Source: JAPXRI01 sp033813635
Lineage (GTDB): Bacteria; Bacillota; Clostridia; Oscillospirales; QAMX01
Direction of reading: 5' to 3'
DNA length: 31,965 nucleotides
NCBI GenBank assembly: GCA_033813635.1
Contig: JAPXRI010000033.1
Span: 1-31,965, forward strand
Of the stretch, positions 14,593-23,042 are shown one piece after another. A program made the translations under genes and the position numbers. Numbering within the stretch: the first letter of the stretch is position 1; every line of letters starts with the position of its first letter. Below the pieces are notes generated by a model. The model had not been told where the DNA came from. It did not search any database and saw only the letters and a list, made by a program, of their open reading frames with translations.

Positions 14593-15573
14593 ATGGATCC
14601 TGTATCAAAAATCAGAAGAATAGGAGTGCTTACGAGCGGAGGAGACGCGCCGGGCATGAATGCCGCCATCCGTTCGGTCGTAAGGACCTGCAAACAATAC
14701 GGCATAACGCCGGTAGGAGTACATAGAGGGTATAACGGGCTTTTGAAATCGGATATTATGGAGATGAACGCCAGAAGCGTCGACGGCATTAACTCCAAAG
14801 GCGGTACTATGCTCTATACGGCGCGCTGTCCGGAGTTTGCCACCCCCGAGGGCGTCAAGCGGGCGGCCGACAACTGCAAGTATCTGGGCATCAACGGGCT
14901 CATTGCGATCGGCGGCGACGGCACGCTGCGCGGCGCGAGAGACCTTGCGGCCGCCGGTATAAACACGGTGGGCATTCCCGGCACAATCGACAACGACATA
15001 GGCTGCTCGCACTACTCGATAGGCTTTGACACCGCGGCCAACACCGCCATTGAGGCGATTGACAAGCTGGCGGACACGATGCAGTCGCACGAACGCTGCT
15101 CCGTAGTAGAGGTGATGGGGCGGGGCGCTGGGCATCTTGCGCTGTATGTCGGTCTGGCGGTGGGTGCCTCTGCGATTCTCGTGCCGGAGCAGCCGTTCGA
15201 TTTTGAAAGAGACATCATCGAAAAGATCAGACAAAATCAGTGCAATAACAGACGGCATTTCCTTGTTATAGTCGCCGAGGGCGTGGGCCATACGACTGAG
15301 ATCGCGGATCGGATCAAGGAGCAGACGGGAATGGAAACCCGCGTCACGATTATCGGCCATATCCAGAGAGGGGGAAGCCCGACGGCCCGCGACAGGGTAA
15401 TGGCGAGCAGAATGGGGCATTACGCGGTTATGCGGCTGATTGAGGGGATGTCGGACATCGTCGTGGCGTACCGGGATTCCCAGATTTGCCATATTCCGAT
15501 AGACAAAGCGCTTGAGATGAAAAAGGAACTGGACGTGTATATGTATAAAGTTTCGAGGGATATCGGTATATAA
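14593..15573 (+). CDS. pfkA: ATP-dependent 6-phosphofructokinase
   Basis: A 326-residue glycolytic enzyme that phosphorylates fructose 6-phosphate, normally a cytosolic homotetramer. Visible features are IGVLTSGGDAPGMNAAIR (10-27), the nucleotide-site GGDGT (107-111) and catalytic Asp133 in PGTIDNDI, followed later by VEVMGRGAGHLAL and GHIQRGGSPTARDR. Gly110 in GGDGT and Gly130 in PGTIDND are the residues of the ATP-dependent type; pyrophosphate-dependent enzymes carry Asp and Lys there. AGGGGAG precedes ATG 14593. It has its own promoter and no close operon partner such as pyruvate kinase. I see no clear terminator before the next gene. Confidence 0.96.
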   Translation: MDPVSKIRRIGVLTSGGDAPGMNAAIRSVVRTCKQYGITPVGVHRGYNGLLKSDIMEMNARSVDGINSKGGTMLYTARCPEFATPEGVKRAADNCKYLGINGLIAIGGDGTLRGARDLAAAGINTVGIPGTIDNDIGCSHYSIGFDTAANTAIEAIDKLADTMQSHERCSVVEVMGRGAGHLALYVGLAVGASAILVPEQPFDFERDIIEKIRQNQCNNRRHFLVIVAEGVGHTTEIADRIKEQTGMETRVTIIGHIQRGGSPTARDRVMASRMGHYAVMRLIEGMSDIVVAYRDSQICHIPIDKALEMKKELDVYMYKVSRDIGI

Positions 15574-15634
15574 GCCGGGACAAAGCCGGAAATCCTCCCG
15601 AGAGCATAGCGGGAAGAAAATAAAAGGAGATTTA

Positions 15635-16768
15635 GTGCGCATGCTGCGGATTGAAGAAGTTAAGACAAAAAAGCAGAACAAGGAGTTTTTAAGTTTTTCC
15701 GAAAGGCTGTACCGGGACAATCCCTATTATGTCCCGGACCTGTACAAAGAGGAGAGCGATTATTTTAATCCGGACATTAACCCCGCTTACGAGTACTGCG
15801 AGGTGAAACGGTTTTTGGCGTATGACGGCGACAGGGTCGTCGGCAGGGTTGCCGCGATACAGAACAAAAAATACAATGAAAAGACCGGCGAGAAACGCAT
15901 GCGTTTCTCTCGTTTCGACGTCGAAGACAACCTTGAGGCGGCGAAGATGCTCCTGAAAGCCGTCGAAGACTACGCCGGGGAAAAGGGAATGGAAATCGTC
16001 CACGGCCCGATCGGTTTTTCCGATCTCGACAAACAGGGCATGCTTGTCGAGGGCTTTGACCTGCCGGACACCTCGATTACTATATATAACGCCCCGTATT
16101 ACCCGAAGCTTCTTGAGGCGTGCGGCTATGAAAAAGAAGCCGACTGGGTCGAGTTCCGTATAAAACCGAGCGAGGAAACGACGAAAAAATTGGCTAAGAT
16201 ATCCGCATTCGTAAAGAAAATGTACGGCGTTTCGATTGTCCCAGCGAAAAATCTGAAGGATATCGCCCCATACGTCGACGATGTTTTCAATCTGGTCAAC
16301 GAGGCCTATTCCAAGCTCTACGGAGTGACTCCGATTTCCAAAAAAATGCAGGAGTATTACTACAACGAATACTTCAAACTTGTAAACTTCGACTATGTCG
16401 CGCTCTGCGTGGACAAGAATGGCAAGCTGGCGGGTTTCGCACTGGCATTCCCGTCGATCGCGGAGGCCCTGAAGAAGTCGCACGGAAAACTGCTGCCGTT
16501 CGGCTTCGCGCGGATACTGTACGCGCTGAAGCACTCCAAGGTGCTCGAATTCGCTCTGATCGGTGTCCGCGAAGACTTTGTCGGCACCGGCGTCAACGCG
16601 GTGATGATCGATTATGTCAACCAGAACGTTATCAAAAACGGCATCATTTCCTGTGAGACCGGGCCGAACCTGGAGACGAACACGAAAATCCAGAGCCAGT
16701 GGAAGAAAATCTGCACCGACGTCGTCCAGCATAAGCGCCGCCGCTGCTATGCCAAACGCCTGAGTTAA
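15635..16768 (+). CDS. GNAT-fold N-acetyltransferase-like protein (YghO-like)
   Basis: A 377-residue protein resembling the poorly characterised YghO-like group annotated as GNAT N-acetyltransferases. The N-terminal third has FLAYDGDRVVGRVAAIQN, a typical GNAT strand pair. The middle has GPIGFSDLDKQGMLVEGFD, and a second GNAT-like part has YVALCVDKNGKLAGFALAFPS and GVREDFVGTGVNAVMIDY. The start is GTG 15635, five bases after AAGGAGA. ATG 15641 is an alternative that removes two residues. The stop lies one base before the ATG of the FAD oxidoreductase, so the two are translationally coupled and may act together. The substrate is unknown. Confidence 0.65.
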   Translation: MRMLRIEEVKTKKQNKEFLSFSERLYRDNPYYVPDLYKEESDYFNPDINPAYEYCEVKRFLAYDGDRVVGRVAAIQNKKYNEKTGEKRMRFSRFDVEDNLEAAKMLLKAVEDYAGEKGMEIVHGPIGFSDLDKQGMLVEGFDLPDTSITIYNAPYYPKLLEACGYEKEADWVEFRIKPSEETTKKLAKISAFVKKMYGVSIVPAKNLKDIAPYVDDVFNLVNEAYSKLYGVTPISKKMQEYYYNEYFKLVNFDYVALCVDKNGKLAGFALAFPSIAEALKKSHGKLLPFGFARILYALKHSKVLEFALIGVREDFVGTGVNAVMIDYVNQNVIKNGIISCETGPNLETNTKIQSQWKKICTDVVQHKRRRCYAKRLS

Positions 16769-16769
16769 T

Positions 16770-18575
16770 ATGGGCGCGTTCAGAAATATCGTACATAATG
16801 CCGATTTCTGCGTCATAGGCGGGGGCATGGCTGGGCTCTGCGCCGCCGTAGCCGCTGCGCGGAAGGGGCTTAAAGTCGTGTTGATGCACGAGCGTCCCAT
16901 GCTCGGTGGAAATGCCTCGAGCGAGATACGCATGTGGATCTGCGGCGCGGGCGGTGAAAACAACCGGGAGACCGGAATTTTGGAAGAAATCGCGCTGGAA
17001 AACCTCAGGATAAATCCCGGAAAGCAGTACCCGCTGTGGGACGCGGTGCTTTTTGGTATCGTCAAAGCCGAAAAAAACATCACCCTGCTTTTAAACTGCT
17101 CGTGCATGGACGGGAAATGCTGCGACGGGAGGATTTTAAGCGTCACCGGCTGGCAGATGACGACCCAGGAGTTTCACACGGTGGAGGCGGAGCTTTTCGC
17201 CGACTGCTCGGGCGACAGTGTTTTAGCCCCGATCTCGGGCGCGGAATTTCGTTACGGCCGGGAAGCGGCGGGGGAGTTCGGCGAGAGCCTCGGAGTCGAC
17301 AGAGCGGACGAAAAGACGATGGGCGCCAGTTGCCTTTTGCAGGCCAGGGAGACGGAGCGGGCGTGCCGCTATATTCCGCCGGCCTTTGCGGAAAAATTCG
17401 ACGTTATGCCTGCGGAGAGCAGAAACCCGGACCCAAAGAGTTACTTTGAAAATTATTGGTATATCGAGCTTGGCGGGGACAGAAAGATTGAAGACACCGA
17501 AGAGATCCGCGACAAGCTTTTGAAAATCACCTACGGACTGTGGGATTTTGTTAAAAACAAAAAGAAGGGTTATGAAAATTTTACGCTTGACTGGGTCGGC
17601 TACCTCCCGGGCAAGCGCGAGTCGCGGCGTTACGTCGGCGACGTTATAATAACGCAAAAAGACCTTGAGGGAAACGGGAACGTTTACCCCGATACCGTTG
17701 CCTACGGCGGCTGGCCGATGGACGACCACCCGCCCGAGGGGTTTTATTCAAAGAAGCCGGCGTGCCGCCAAATTAAAACCGCGGCTCCCTACGGCATACC
17801 CTATAGGGCTCTTTACTCGAAAAACGTTAAAAATCTGCTGTTCGCGGGGAGGAACATCAGCGCCTCTCACGTCGCGCTCTCTTCGACCAGGGTGATGGCA
17901 ACCTGCGCGGTGATGGGGCAGGCCGTCGGCACCGCCGCATGGGTCGCCGTCAAAGACGGACTCACGCCCAGAGGCATATATGAAAACAGAATGCATGAGC
18001 TGATACAGACGCTGATGTACGACGATTGCTATATCCCTTTTGCGAGAATGGATGTCGGAGCGCTCACGGCCGGGGCGTCGCTCACCGGCTCGCCGGCAGC
18101 GGACATTGAAAACCTCAGAAACGGGTTCGACAGGCCTGTCGACGGAAAGGATAACGGCTGGTACTGCGGGAAAGGCGGATATTTTGAATACACCTTCGAC
18201 AAGCCGGAATATGTCGAGGAAATAAGGCTCGTTTTCGACAGCGACTTAAACCGCGGAATGGAGATCGAAAGGGTGAAAACGGAGGAGGACGAGTATGATC
18301 GAGACGTGATGGCGTCTCCCGAGTTTCTGCGTCCGACGAAGAGCAACACGCTGCTGTCGGAAAAGGAGGTTTTCCTGCCGGGCACGCTCGTCTCCGGTTT
18401 TACCGTAGAGTGCTTCGGCGATAGCGGGGAGCATGTCTGCCGTAAGTTGGTCGAGGGGAATTCCAAAAGACTTTCTGTTTTAAAACTGCAGGTGAAAGCA
18501 AAGAAGATCCGGGTGACAATCGATAAAACCTACGGTTTTTATCCCACGCATATCTTTTCGGCAACTGTGAGATAG
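16770..18575 (+). CDS. FAD-dependent oxidoreductase with extra C-terminal domain
   Basis: A 601-residue flavoprotein of the FAD_oxidored (PF12831-like) group. The dinucleotide fold is CVIGGGMAGLCAAVAAARKG (14-33) with the ribose-binding acid Glu41. The family-specific block MLGGNASSEIRMWICGAGGEN follows, and a second FAD contact is KNLLFAGRNISASHVALSS. After about residue 430 the sequence no longer looks like the flavin domain. GWYCGKGGYFEYTFDKPEYVEEIRLVFDS suggests a beta-sandwich of the discoidin/carbohydrate-binding type. There is no signal peptide, so it is cytoplasmic. Members occur in carbohydrate-use loci, but no reaction is established for this group that I can cite. It is coupled to the GNAT-like gene and ends at a terminator. 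Confidence 0.8.
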   Translation: MGAFRNIVHNADFCVIGGGMAGLCAAVAAARKGLKVVLMHERPMLGGNASSEIRMWICGAGGENNRETGILEEIALENLRINPGKQYPLWDAVLFGIVKAEKNITLLLNCSCMDGKCCDGRILSVTGWQMTTQEFHTVEAELFADCSGDSVLAPISGAEFRYGREAAGEFGESLGVDRADEKTMGASCLLQARETERACRYIPPAFAEKFDVMPAESRNPDPKSYFENYWYIELGGDRKIEDTEEIRDKLLKITYGLWDFVKNKKKGYENFTLDWVGYLPGKRESRRYVGDVIITQKDLEGNGNVYPDTVAYGGWPMDDHPPEGFYSKKPACRQIKTAAPYGIPYRALYSKNVKNLLFAGRNISASHVALSSTRVMATCAVMGQAVGTAAWVAVKDGLTPRGIYENRMHELIQTLMYDDCYIPFARMDVGALTAGASLTGSPAADIENLRNGFDRPVDGKDNGWYCGKGGYFEYTFDKPEYVEEIRLVFDSDLNRGMEIERVKTEEDEYDRDVMASPEFLRPTKSNTLLSEKEVFLPGTLVSGFTVECFGDSGEHVCRKLVEGNSKRLSVLKLQVKAKKIRVTIDKTYGFYPTHIFSATVR

Positions 18576-18585
18576 TATGAAAAAC

Positions 18586-18611
18586 GGGGCTAAAATACAG
18601 CCCCTGTTTTT
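18586..18611 (+). terminator. Terminator after the FAD oxidoreductase
   Basis: The stem GGGGCT/AGCCCC (18586-18591 with 18599-18604) has a 7-nt loop and is followed by TGTTTTT. Read backwards it also has a T run, so it can back up the terminator of the convergent rubredoxin gene. Confidence 0.75.
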
Positions 18612-18630
18612 AAAATCGGGATAGCAAAAT

Positions 18631-18660
18631 ACCCCTTCCCATTGACATACGGGAAGGGGT
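18631..18660 (-). terminator. Hairpin after the rubredoxin gene
   Basis: A perfect 10-bp stem ACCCCTTCCC/GGGAAGGGGT (18631-18640 with 18651-18660) lies 17 bp beyond the rubredoxin stop. The T run that follows on the minus strand is short (ATTTTGC). Confidence 0.7.
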
Positions 18661-18676
18661 GCCGGCGCAGAAGAGC

Positions 18677-18838
18677 TTATTCTTCGGGTTCGAAGTTCTC
18701 TTTTCCTACCGAGCAGACGGGGCAGACCCAGTCCTCGGGGAGGTCTTCGAAAGCCGTTCCGGGGGCGATTCCGTTATCGGGGTCGCCGACCTCGGGGTCA
18801 TAAACATATCCGCAGACTGAGCATACGTATTTTTTCAT
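18677..18838 (-). CDS. Rubredoxin
   Basis: A 53-residue one-iron electron carrier typical of strict anaerobes. The four cysteine ligands are visible as CSVCGY (Cys6, Cys9) and CPVCSVGK (Cys39, Cys42), with the conserved aromatic and acidic core YDPEVGDPDNGIAPGTAFED. The open frame extends upstream to 18886, but ATG 18838 has an AGGAGG Shine-Dalgarno at ideal distance and gives the standard length. It is 51 bp downstream of the 5'-deoxynucleotidase gene in the same direction and probably shares its promoter. Likely roles are electron transfer to rubrerythrin-type peroxide or oxygen reductases, but no such partner is in the window. Confidence 0.96.
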   Translation of the reverse strand: MKKYVCSVCGYVYDPEVGDPDNGIAPGTAFEDLPEDWVCPVCSVGKENFEPEE

Positions 18839-18889
18839 ATTAAAGCCTCCTAAGCTAATAATATACTGTATTTGGCCGCGCCGCAAAGC

Positions 18890-19477
18890 TCAAAGCTCGT
18901 CGAGGGTTAAGCTGTAGGACGGGAGTATTTTCTCCGTAAAGTATGAGAGTTCCTCCATGCCCGCGGCCATTTCACCAATTACGCGCCGGATCGATTCCGC
19001 GGCGGGCTTGAATTCAAGATTGCCGGATTTCAGCTCGGTGACGCATTTGATATATGCCGAGAGCTTGTCCGCAGCCCTGACATAGGCGTAAAGCTCCGGG
19101 TTTTCTTCCTCGAGATACAGGTATTTTTGATAGCTCTGCCTGACAGCGTCGGGAAGCGTGCCGAAAAGCCTGTCTTTCGCGCTCTTTTCAGCTCCTTTAT
19201 ACGCGCCCGTAAGGAGCTTGTTCTGGTATTTCACCGGGGTCGGCATATCGCCGGTGATAATCTCGGAGCAATCGTGGTAGAGGGCGGCGCAGGCGATAAA
19301 ATCCGGGTCGATTTTTTTGCCGTAAATATCCCTTCCGATGACCGCAAGGGCATGGGCGAGAACGGAGACCTGCATGCTGTGCTCCTGAACGTTTTCCGGA
19401 ACCGTGCTGCGCATTAACCCCCAGCGCCTGATATATTTCATCCGGTCAAGAAACGCAAAAAAACTGCCGGCAGCCAT
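18890..19477 (-). CDS. yfbR: 5'-deoxynucleotidase, HD domain (YfbR-like)
   Basis: A 195-residue HD-domain phosphohydrolase that removes phosphate from deoxynucleoside 5'-monophosphates and so helps balance dNTP pools. The metal ligands are His33 (ENVQEHS), His68-Asp69 (YHDCSE) and a later Asp in RAADKLSAY. Arg18-Trp19 (IRRWG) match the deoxyribose-selecting residues of E. coli YfbR, and TGDMPTPVKY is nearly identical to that enzyme. ATG 19477 is preferred over the longer frame from 19519 because AAGGGGA precedes it and it aligns with the E. coli start. It is first in a probable two-gene unit with rubredoxin. Confidence 0.92.
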   Translation of the reverse strand: MAAGSFFAFLDRMKYIRRWGLMRSTVPENVQEHSMQVSVLAHALAVIGRDIYGKKIDPDFIACAALYHDCSEIITGDMPTPVKYQNKLLTGAYKGAEKSAKDRLFGTLPDAVRQSYQKYLYLEEENPELYAYVRAADKLSAYIKCVTELKSGNLEFKPAAESIRRVIGEMAAGMEELSYFTEKILPSYSLTLDEL

Positions 19478-19532
19478 AATAATCCCCTTACCGCTGTTTA
19501 TGTAATCATACGACAACATTGATTGTGTTTTA

Positions 19533-19562
19533 ATTATACACTACCAACCGGGCTGTGCGCAA
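19533..19562 (-). promoter_or_regulatory. Promoter of the deoxynucleotidase/rubredoxin unit
   Basis: On the minus strand, TTGCGC (complement of 19557-19562), an 18-bp spacer and TATAAT (complement of 19533-19538), 55 bp before ATG 19477. Confidence 0.6.
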
Positions 19563-19664
19563 TATTTTATTTTTATTGTTTATTTGTTTCAAAATGCCAC
19601 GAGCTGGAATATTCAATTAACATGACGATTACATCAATAACCCGCGATAACGGTGCATATTTGA

Positions 19665-19693
19665 TTGACAACAAAATATATAAGTGTTAGAAT
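19665..19693 (+). promoter_or_regulatory. Promoter of the polysaccharide operon
   Basis: TTGACA (19665-19670), a 17-bp spacer and TAGAAT (19688-19693). Transcription should start near 19700, which makes the GTG at 19703 an unlikely translation start and supports ATG 19763. Confidence 0.8.
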
Positions 19694-19762
19694 ATTTATA
19701 CTGTGGATACTATAAATTACAACGTTTTTTTAATAGCAGAGGGATGGCGGGGAGCTAATATA

Positions 19763-21664
19763 ATGAGATTGAAAAACAAGGAGTTATACTTGCGTCTTGT
19801 TAATGTAGCATTCGATGTGTTATTTGCCAATTTTGCGGTTTTATGCGCGTTGTTTTTATTTTACGGCATGAAGGTATCGGAGACGCCTTTTACATATGTG
19901 TATAATCTGAAATGGTATCTCCCGGTTTACACGGTTGTTTCGATTTCTGTTTTTTATTGCTTTCGTCTATATCACAGCATAAAGAAATACGTGAGCCTTA
20001 CGGAGGCCGTGTTGTCGGCGCTGTCGTGCATCGTTATCACGGCGTTTTTTTGGGTGCTTACCGCTTTGCTGGCCATTGAGCTTCCCGCCGCCGTTTATTT
20101 TCTTTCATTTTTCATATTGCTCAGCATGACTCTATTAAGCAGATTTGCATACCGACTTTTGCATATTCTCTCGGCAAATTACAGCCATCTCAATGGAATC
20201 CGGAAATCATACAACATTATGATTATCGGCGCCGGCAAAGCGGGCAATATGCTGATCAGAGAAATGAAAAATTCAAATGAGAGATATAAAAAAATCGTCT
20301 GCGTGATTGACGACGATCCAGACAAAATAGGGAAGTACATCCAGGGAGTAAAGATTGTCGGCAACAGGGACTATATCCTAAAAGCGGTTGAAAAATACTC
20401 CGTAAAAGAAATCATCTATACGATCCCGTATTCGGTGCCGAATGTGCGAGCGGAAATCCTAAATATATGCAAGCGGACGGGCTGTCTTCTGAAGACCATT
20501 CCGAACCTTATGGAGCAGATAACGGATGACCTTTCGCTGCAGCAGGTCAGACAAGTCAATATTGAGGATCTTCTTGGAAGAGCGCCCATCCGTATCGACC
20601 TTGACAGTATTATGGGTTATATCAGGGGAAAGGTCGTTATGGTCACGGGCGGAGGAGGGTCGATAGGCAGCGAGCTTTGCCGGCAGCTGGCGAAACATAA
20701 ACCAAAGCAGCTGATTATTTTCGTCATCTATGAAAACAACGCTTACGAGCTGCAAATGGAGCTTAGCAGAAAGTATCCCGAACTGAATCTGGTTACGCTT
20801 ATCGGTTCCGTAAGGGATGTAAACCGCATAGACTCGGTATTTAAGACCTACCGCCCGGAAATCGTATACCACGCTGCGGCGCACAAGCATGTGCCCCTTA
20901 TGGAGAGCAGCTCCAACGAGGCGATAAAAAACAACGTGTTCGGAACACTCCATGTGGCGCAGGCGGCCGACAGGTACGGGGCAGAGAAATTTATTCTTAT
21001 TTCAACAGACAAAGCCGTCAACCCGACGAATATCATGGGCGCCTCGAAACGGATCTGCGAGATGATCGTTCAATCATTCAGCAAGCATTCGAACACGATT
21101 TTTTCCTCCGTCCGTTTCGGAAACGTACTCGGCAGCAACGGGAGCGTTATCCCGCTGTTTAAGAAACAGATTGAGGAGGGCGGCCCGGTCTGCGTAACCC
21201 ATCCGGACATGATGCGGTATTTTATGACGATATCGGAAGCCGTATCGCTTGTGCTGCAGGCCGGCGCCTATGCCCGCGGCGGCGAAATATTCATTCTGGA
21301 TATGGGCGAGCCGGTCAGGATCCTCGAGCTTGCCGAGAACCTGATACGCCTGTCCGGATACGAGCCGTATAAGGATATTAATATTAAGTTTACAGGCCTT
21401 CGGCCGGGCGAGAAGCTGTATGAAGAATTGCTTCTCAACCAGGAGGTTGCGACGAAGACGGCGAATGATCAGATTTTTATCGGAAAGCCCCTCGATTATG
21501 ACGAAGAAAAGTTTTTTTCCGATCTGGAAATACTGAACACGGCGATTTCAAGCGAAGCATCGGATATTAAATCGATTATCAAGCAAATCGTACCCTCATA
21601 CCAGCCTGTTCAGAAGCTCCCAGCAATAGGCAGCGACAAAAAACACATCCCAGTAAAGGCGTGA
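19763..21664 (+). CDS. Nucleoside-diphosphate-sugar 4,6-dehydratase, membrane-bound (CapD/WbpM-like)
   Basis: A 633-residue polysaccharide biosynthesis enzyme in three parts: four N-terminal membrane helices (about 12-130); a first Rossmann-like domain with MIIGAGKAGNML (153-164); and an extended SDR domain with TGGGGSIG (295-302) and the CapD active-site block STDKAVNPTNIMGASKR (414-430), in which Met425 and Lys429 replace the usual Tyr-x3-Lys. The family converts UDP-GlcNAc to 4-keto-6-deoxy sugars for capsule or glycan. ATG 19763 follows GGGGAG (19749-19754). It leads an operon with chain-length control, kinase, phosphatase and ligase genes. The exact product sugar is not determined. Confidence 0.92.
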   Translation: MRLKNKELYLRLVNVAFDVLFANFAVLCALFLFYGMKVSETPFTYVYNLKWYLPVYTVVSISVFYCFRLYHSIKKYVSLTEAVLSALSCIVITAFFWVLTALLAIELPAAVYFLSFFILLSMTLLSRFAYRLLHILSANYSHLNGIRKSYNIMIIGAGKAGNMLIREMKNSNERYKKIVCVIDDDPDKIGKYIQGVKIVGNRDYILKAVEKYSVKEIIYTIPYSVPNVRAEILNICKRTGCLLKTIPNLMEQITDDLSLQQVRQVNIEDLLGRAPIRIDLDSIMGYIRGKVVMVTGGGGSIGSELCRQLAKHKPKQLIIFVIYENNAYELQMELSRKYPELNLVTLIGSVRDVNRIDSVFKTYRPEIVYHAAAHKHVPLMESSSNEAIKNNVFGTLHVAQAADRYGAEKFILISTDKAVNPTNIMGASKRICEMIVQSFSKHSNTIFSSVRFGNVLGSNGSVIPLFKKQIEEGGPVCVTHPDMMRYFMTISEAVSLVLQAGAYARGGEIFILDMGEPVRILELAENLIRLSGYEPYKDINIKFTGLRPGEKLYEELLLNQEVATKTANDQIFIGKPLDYDEEKFFSDLEILNTAISSEASDIKSIIKQIVPSYQPVQKLPAIGSDKKHIPVKA

Positions 21665-21668
21665 TAGT

Positions 21669-22361
21669 ATGGATTCGGTTCAGCTCGAGGATCTATTTTA
21701 TATATTGAAGAAGAAGTTATTATGGATTATCTGTATTGCGATTATTTGCGCGGGAGGCGCGTACACGGTATCGCGGTTTGTTATAAGTCCGAAATACATG
21801 TCGTCGGTCTCATTGTATGTTTTCAACAACGCGATAACAAATTCTGAAAACGTCAATTTAAACGATATCAGCGCAGCTCAAAAGCTTGTTAACACCTATA
21901 TTGTAATCCTTGAAAACAACCAGATTTTATCGGAGGTAGGTGATTCGCTGAGCGTTCATATGACCGCAAAGGAACTGAAAAATTCGCTTACAATGGAGTC
22001 GGAAAACAACACCGAGGTGTTGAAAATCACGGCGAAGACCACCAACCCGGAGCTCTCCGCCGAGATATGCAATAAGATCGCGGAGGTGGCGCCGGACGTG
22101 CTGAAGCGGGTCGTCAAAGCCGGTGCCGTCGAGGTAATCAACATTGCAAGAGCAGCCGATATGCCGTCGTCACCTGATATCAAAAAAAACACAGTCATAG
22201 GCGGATTTTTCGGTATTGTCGTCTCCTATCTTGTTTTTCTTATGTATTACGTGCTTGACAATACGATAAAAGGCGAGGAAGACCTTAAAAAGCACATTGA
22301 TGTACCGGTAATCGGCGAGATTCCGAATTTTGATAAATACATACATAAAGGAAAAAAATAA
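21669..22361 (+). CDS. Wzz/YveK-type chain-length determinant, CpsD kinase activator
   Basis: A 230-residue membrane protein of the polysaccharide co-polymerase type. It has a first helix at about 18-38, an extracytoplasmic domain in which SAAQKLVNTYIVILENNQIL is recognisable, and a second helix at about 175-197 followed by a short cytoplasmic tail. In Gram-positive bacteria this protein is split from its kinase, and the tail (KGEEDLKKHIDVPVIGEIPN) activates the separate CpsD kinase, which is the next gene. It starts four bases after the CapD stop. With CpsD it should set polymer length and gate export at the membrane. Confidence 0.9.
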   Translation: MDSVQLEDLFYILKKKLLWIICIAIICAGGAYTVSRFVISPKYMSSVSLYVFNNAITNSENVNLNDISAAQKLVNTYIVILENNQILSEVGDSLSVHMTAKELKNSLTMESENNTEVLKITAKTTNPELSAEICNKIAEVAPDVLKRVVKAGAVEVINIARAADMPSSPDIKKNTVIGGFFGIVVSYLVFLMYYVLDNTIKGEEDLKKHIDVPVIGEIPNFDKYIHKGKK

Positions 22362-22362
22362 A

Positions 22363-23037
22363 ATGAACAGCAGCGGGTATAAGTCAAAAAGCGGAGAAAC
22401 AAGAATATATGAGGCCTATAAGCAGGTGCGCGTAAACCTGCTCTACGCGCTGGCGACGTCCAACAGCAACATCATTGTCATCACAAGCCCTTCCCCGGCC
22501 GAGGGAAAATCGACTACCGCGACGAATCTGGCTACGGTTATCTCACAGACCCATGCCAGGGTTCTTCTGATTGACGCGGATATGCGCAAGCCGATACTGC
22601 ACAAATACCTACATACGCCGAACAAGGTCGGTCTATCCCTGGTCCTAAGCAACATGTGCAAGCTTGAGGAAGCGATCGTTCAAGTGCATCCTCCATATAT
22701 GGATCTGCTGACTGCCGGGTATATCCCGCCGAACCCGGCGGAGCTTCTGAGCTCCGATAAGATGGCGGAAGTGCTCCGGGTGCTGTCCGCGAAATATGAT
22801 TATGTGGTTATAGATACCCCGCCAGTAAACCTCCTGTCGGACGGACTTGCCCTTGTAAATAAGACCGCGGGTGTCGTGATGGTGGTGAGGCAGAAAAAAA
22901 CGAAGTATAACGATCTGAAGCATGCAATCGATCTGATTACAAATATCAACGGCAAAATTTTAGGTGTAATGATTAACGATGTCAAAGATGATTTTAAATC
23001 TTATAATTACCAGAAATATAATTATTATTATAAATAG
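22363..23037 (+). CDS. Bacterial tyrosine kinase (CpsD/YwqD type)
   Basis: A 224-residue cytoplasmic BY-kinase. Walker A is SPAEGKST with Lys49, Walker A' is LLIDADMRKP (68-77) and Walker B is YVVIDTPP (147-154). The C-terminus is a tyrosine cluster (Tyr214, 216, 219, 221, 222, 223) that is the expected autophosphorylation site. ATG 22363 is preferred to an in-frame TTG at 22330, which would overlap the preceding gene. It should work with the preceding chain-length protein and be dephosphorylated by the next gene's product, controlling polymer synthesis by phosphorylation cycling. Confidence 0.93.
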   Translation: MNSSGYKSKSGETRIYEAYKQVRVNLLYALATSNSNIIVITSPSPAEGKSTTATNLATVISQTHARVLLIDADMRKPILHKYLHTPNKVGLSLVLSNMCKLEEAIVQVHPPYMDLLTAGYIPPNPAELLSSDKMAEVLRVLSAKYDYVVIDTPPVNLLSDGLALVNKTAGVVMVVRQKKTKYNDLKHAIDLITNINGKILGVMINDVKDDFKSYNYQKYNYYYK

Positions 23038-23042
23038 CTGCT

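Noticed and set aside
15574..15634. Terminator between pfkA and the GNAT-like gene
   Set aside because: Only short imperfect inverted repeats (around CCGG and CCCG) are present, without a T tract.
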